The notes under the pieces: generated by a model | What the model was told of the DNA's origin: nothing | Databases searched by the model: none | What the model saw: only the letters and a program-made list of their open reading frames with translations | Translations under genes and position numbers: made by a program | Assembly: GCA_944472135.2 (NCBI GenBank) | Contig: OX235267.1 | Span: 17,157,452 to 17,221,451, forward strand | Direction: 5' to 3' | DNA: 64,000 nucleotides | DNA from: Trichobilharzia regenti | Taxonomy: Eukaryota; Platyhelminthes; Trematoda; Strigeidida; Schistosomatidae | Shown here: positions 63,491-64,000 of the stretch, in pieces | Layout: the number at the start of each line of letters is the position of its first letter | How positions within the stretch are numbered: position 1 is the stretch's first letter

Positions 63491-63900
63491 GTCTCTGACT
63501 AGTATAGTAGGTAGCACTGACTTCCCAAAGAGTGGAAAATCCTGATCTTATTTTGCGTGCTGAGTGCTGTTGACCTCCATACAGACTTGTGAGTAATGAA
63601 ATCTTGCCTTGCTTTCCCGGTCTTTGCTCCCATATCCTCATCAGTTCCGTCCGCTTGTAGTTGAAACGATGCTCCTCAGGTAGATGAGTAAGTAAAGGAG
63701 GTTGCTTCTTTCAGATTTCTCCCATTTATGCTGGCTGATTTTCATCTGTTGTTGTTGTTGCTGTTACTGTCGGCTAGGAGTCTCCATCATCTCTGTTTTA
63801 TCTATGTTCACCTAAAGGCCTATCTTTGATGCTTCTCTGCCAATTCGTTGCTTTTCACTTGCATATCTTCCAGTGAAGAAATGATTATTCATTCCAAATT
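63490..63900 (-). mobile_element. LINE (RTE-like) fragment
   Basis: Minus-strand match to 14190-14530: LAREASKIG-like and VNIDKTEMMETP (63810-63770), then a TYLxS region and ARKIRSGFSTL, equivalent to KNKIRIFNSN. Broken frames. Confidence 0.65.
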
Positions 63901-64000
63901 GTCGAAATGATTCGTCGAGCCGTAACACTGTTTGTGTAGTTTTCTATCATATTGAGACAGTATTTGTCTGTTTGTTGGATAGGAGATGATTATAATACTT

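Noticed and set aside
1..64000. CRISPR arrays, operons, bacterial promoters or plasmid features
   Set aside because: No regularly spaced repeats or bacterial-type coding organisation; the composition and elements are those of a flatworm nucleus.

Overview
The window looks like AT-rich, repeat-saturated nuclear DNA of a trematode flatworm, most likely Schistosoma or a close relative. The basis is the presence of Sm-alpha-type short elements (tRNA-like head plus a hammerhead ribozyme), many fragments of Penelope-like elements (PLEs) with a C-terminal GIY-YIG endonuclease, LINE-type reverse transcriptase fragments, and one spliced class A GPCR exon. There are no bacterial-type genes, operons or CRISPR arrays.

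Only one host protein-coding exon is well supported: the terminal exon of a peptide-type rhodopsin-family GPCR at 48229-48984 (+), behind a strong splice acceptor. Two weak exon candidates are listed (15005-15152 on -, 28147-28249 on +). Almost everything else that can be recognised is mobile DNA.

Region by region: 1-6.2 kb, SINE-A copies and three PLE fragments, one with an open 173-codon endonuclease; 6.4-10.4 kb, LINE 3' ends, a foldback, an E-family repeat and a PLE; 11.2-15.0 kb, two LINE copies in inverted orientation around a PLE RT fragment and an E repeat; 16-22.8 kb, SINEs, PLE RT fragments and a SINE nested in a SINE; 23.3-23.7 kb, a head-to-head pair of hammerhead SINEs; 28.5-32.6 kb, a dense PLE/SINE cluster with a second PLE lineage, direct repeats carrying hammerhead-like motifs and a 0.4-kb inverted repeat; 33.4-35.3 kb, PLE and LINE; 37.5-40.4 kb, several hammerhead SINEs and E-family inverted ends nested in an older repeat; 41-47.4 kb, PLE 3' ends and a perfect 51-bp palindrome with a target-site duplication; 47.8-49.0 kb, the GPCR exon with a recent SINE in its intron; 49.2-55.2 kb, PLEs and a SINE-C inverted pair; 56.4-64 kb, PLEs, a well-formed isolated hammerhead candidate at 60.6 kb, an inversion-bearing hammerhead SINE and a PLE/LINE junction.

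The unifying theme is self-cleaving-ribozyme architecture. Hammerhead or hammerhead-like cores occur in Sm-alpha copies, in a second tRNA-headed SINE family (called SINE-C here), in terminal repeats associated with PLEs and in one unassigned sequence. Many of these elements sit as inverted or foldback copies, some with inversion junctions at short homologies. Family names SINE-A, C, D, E, G and R are labels used only in this annotation.
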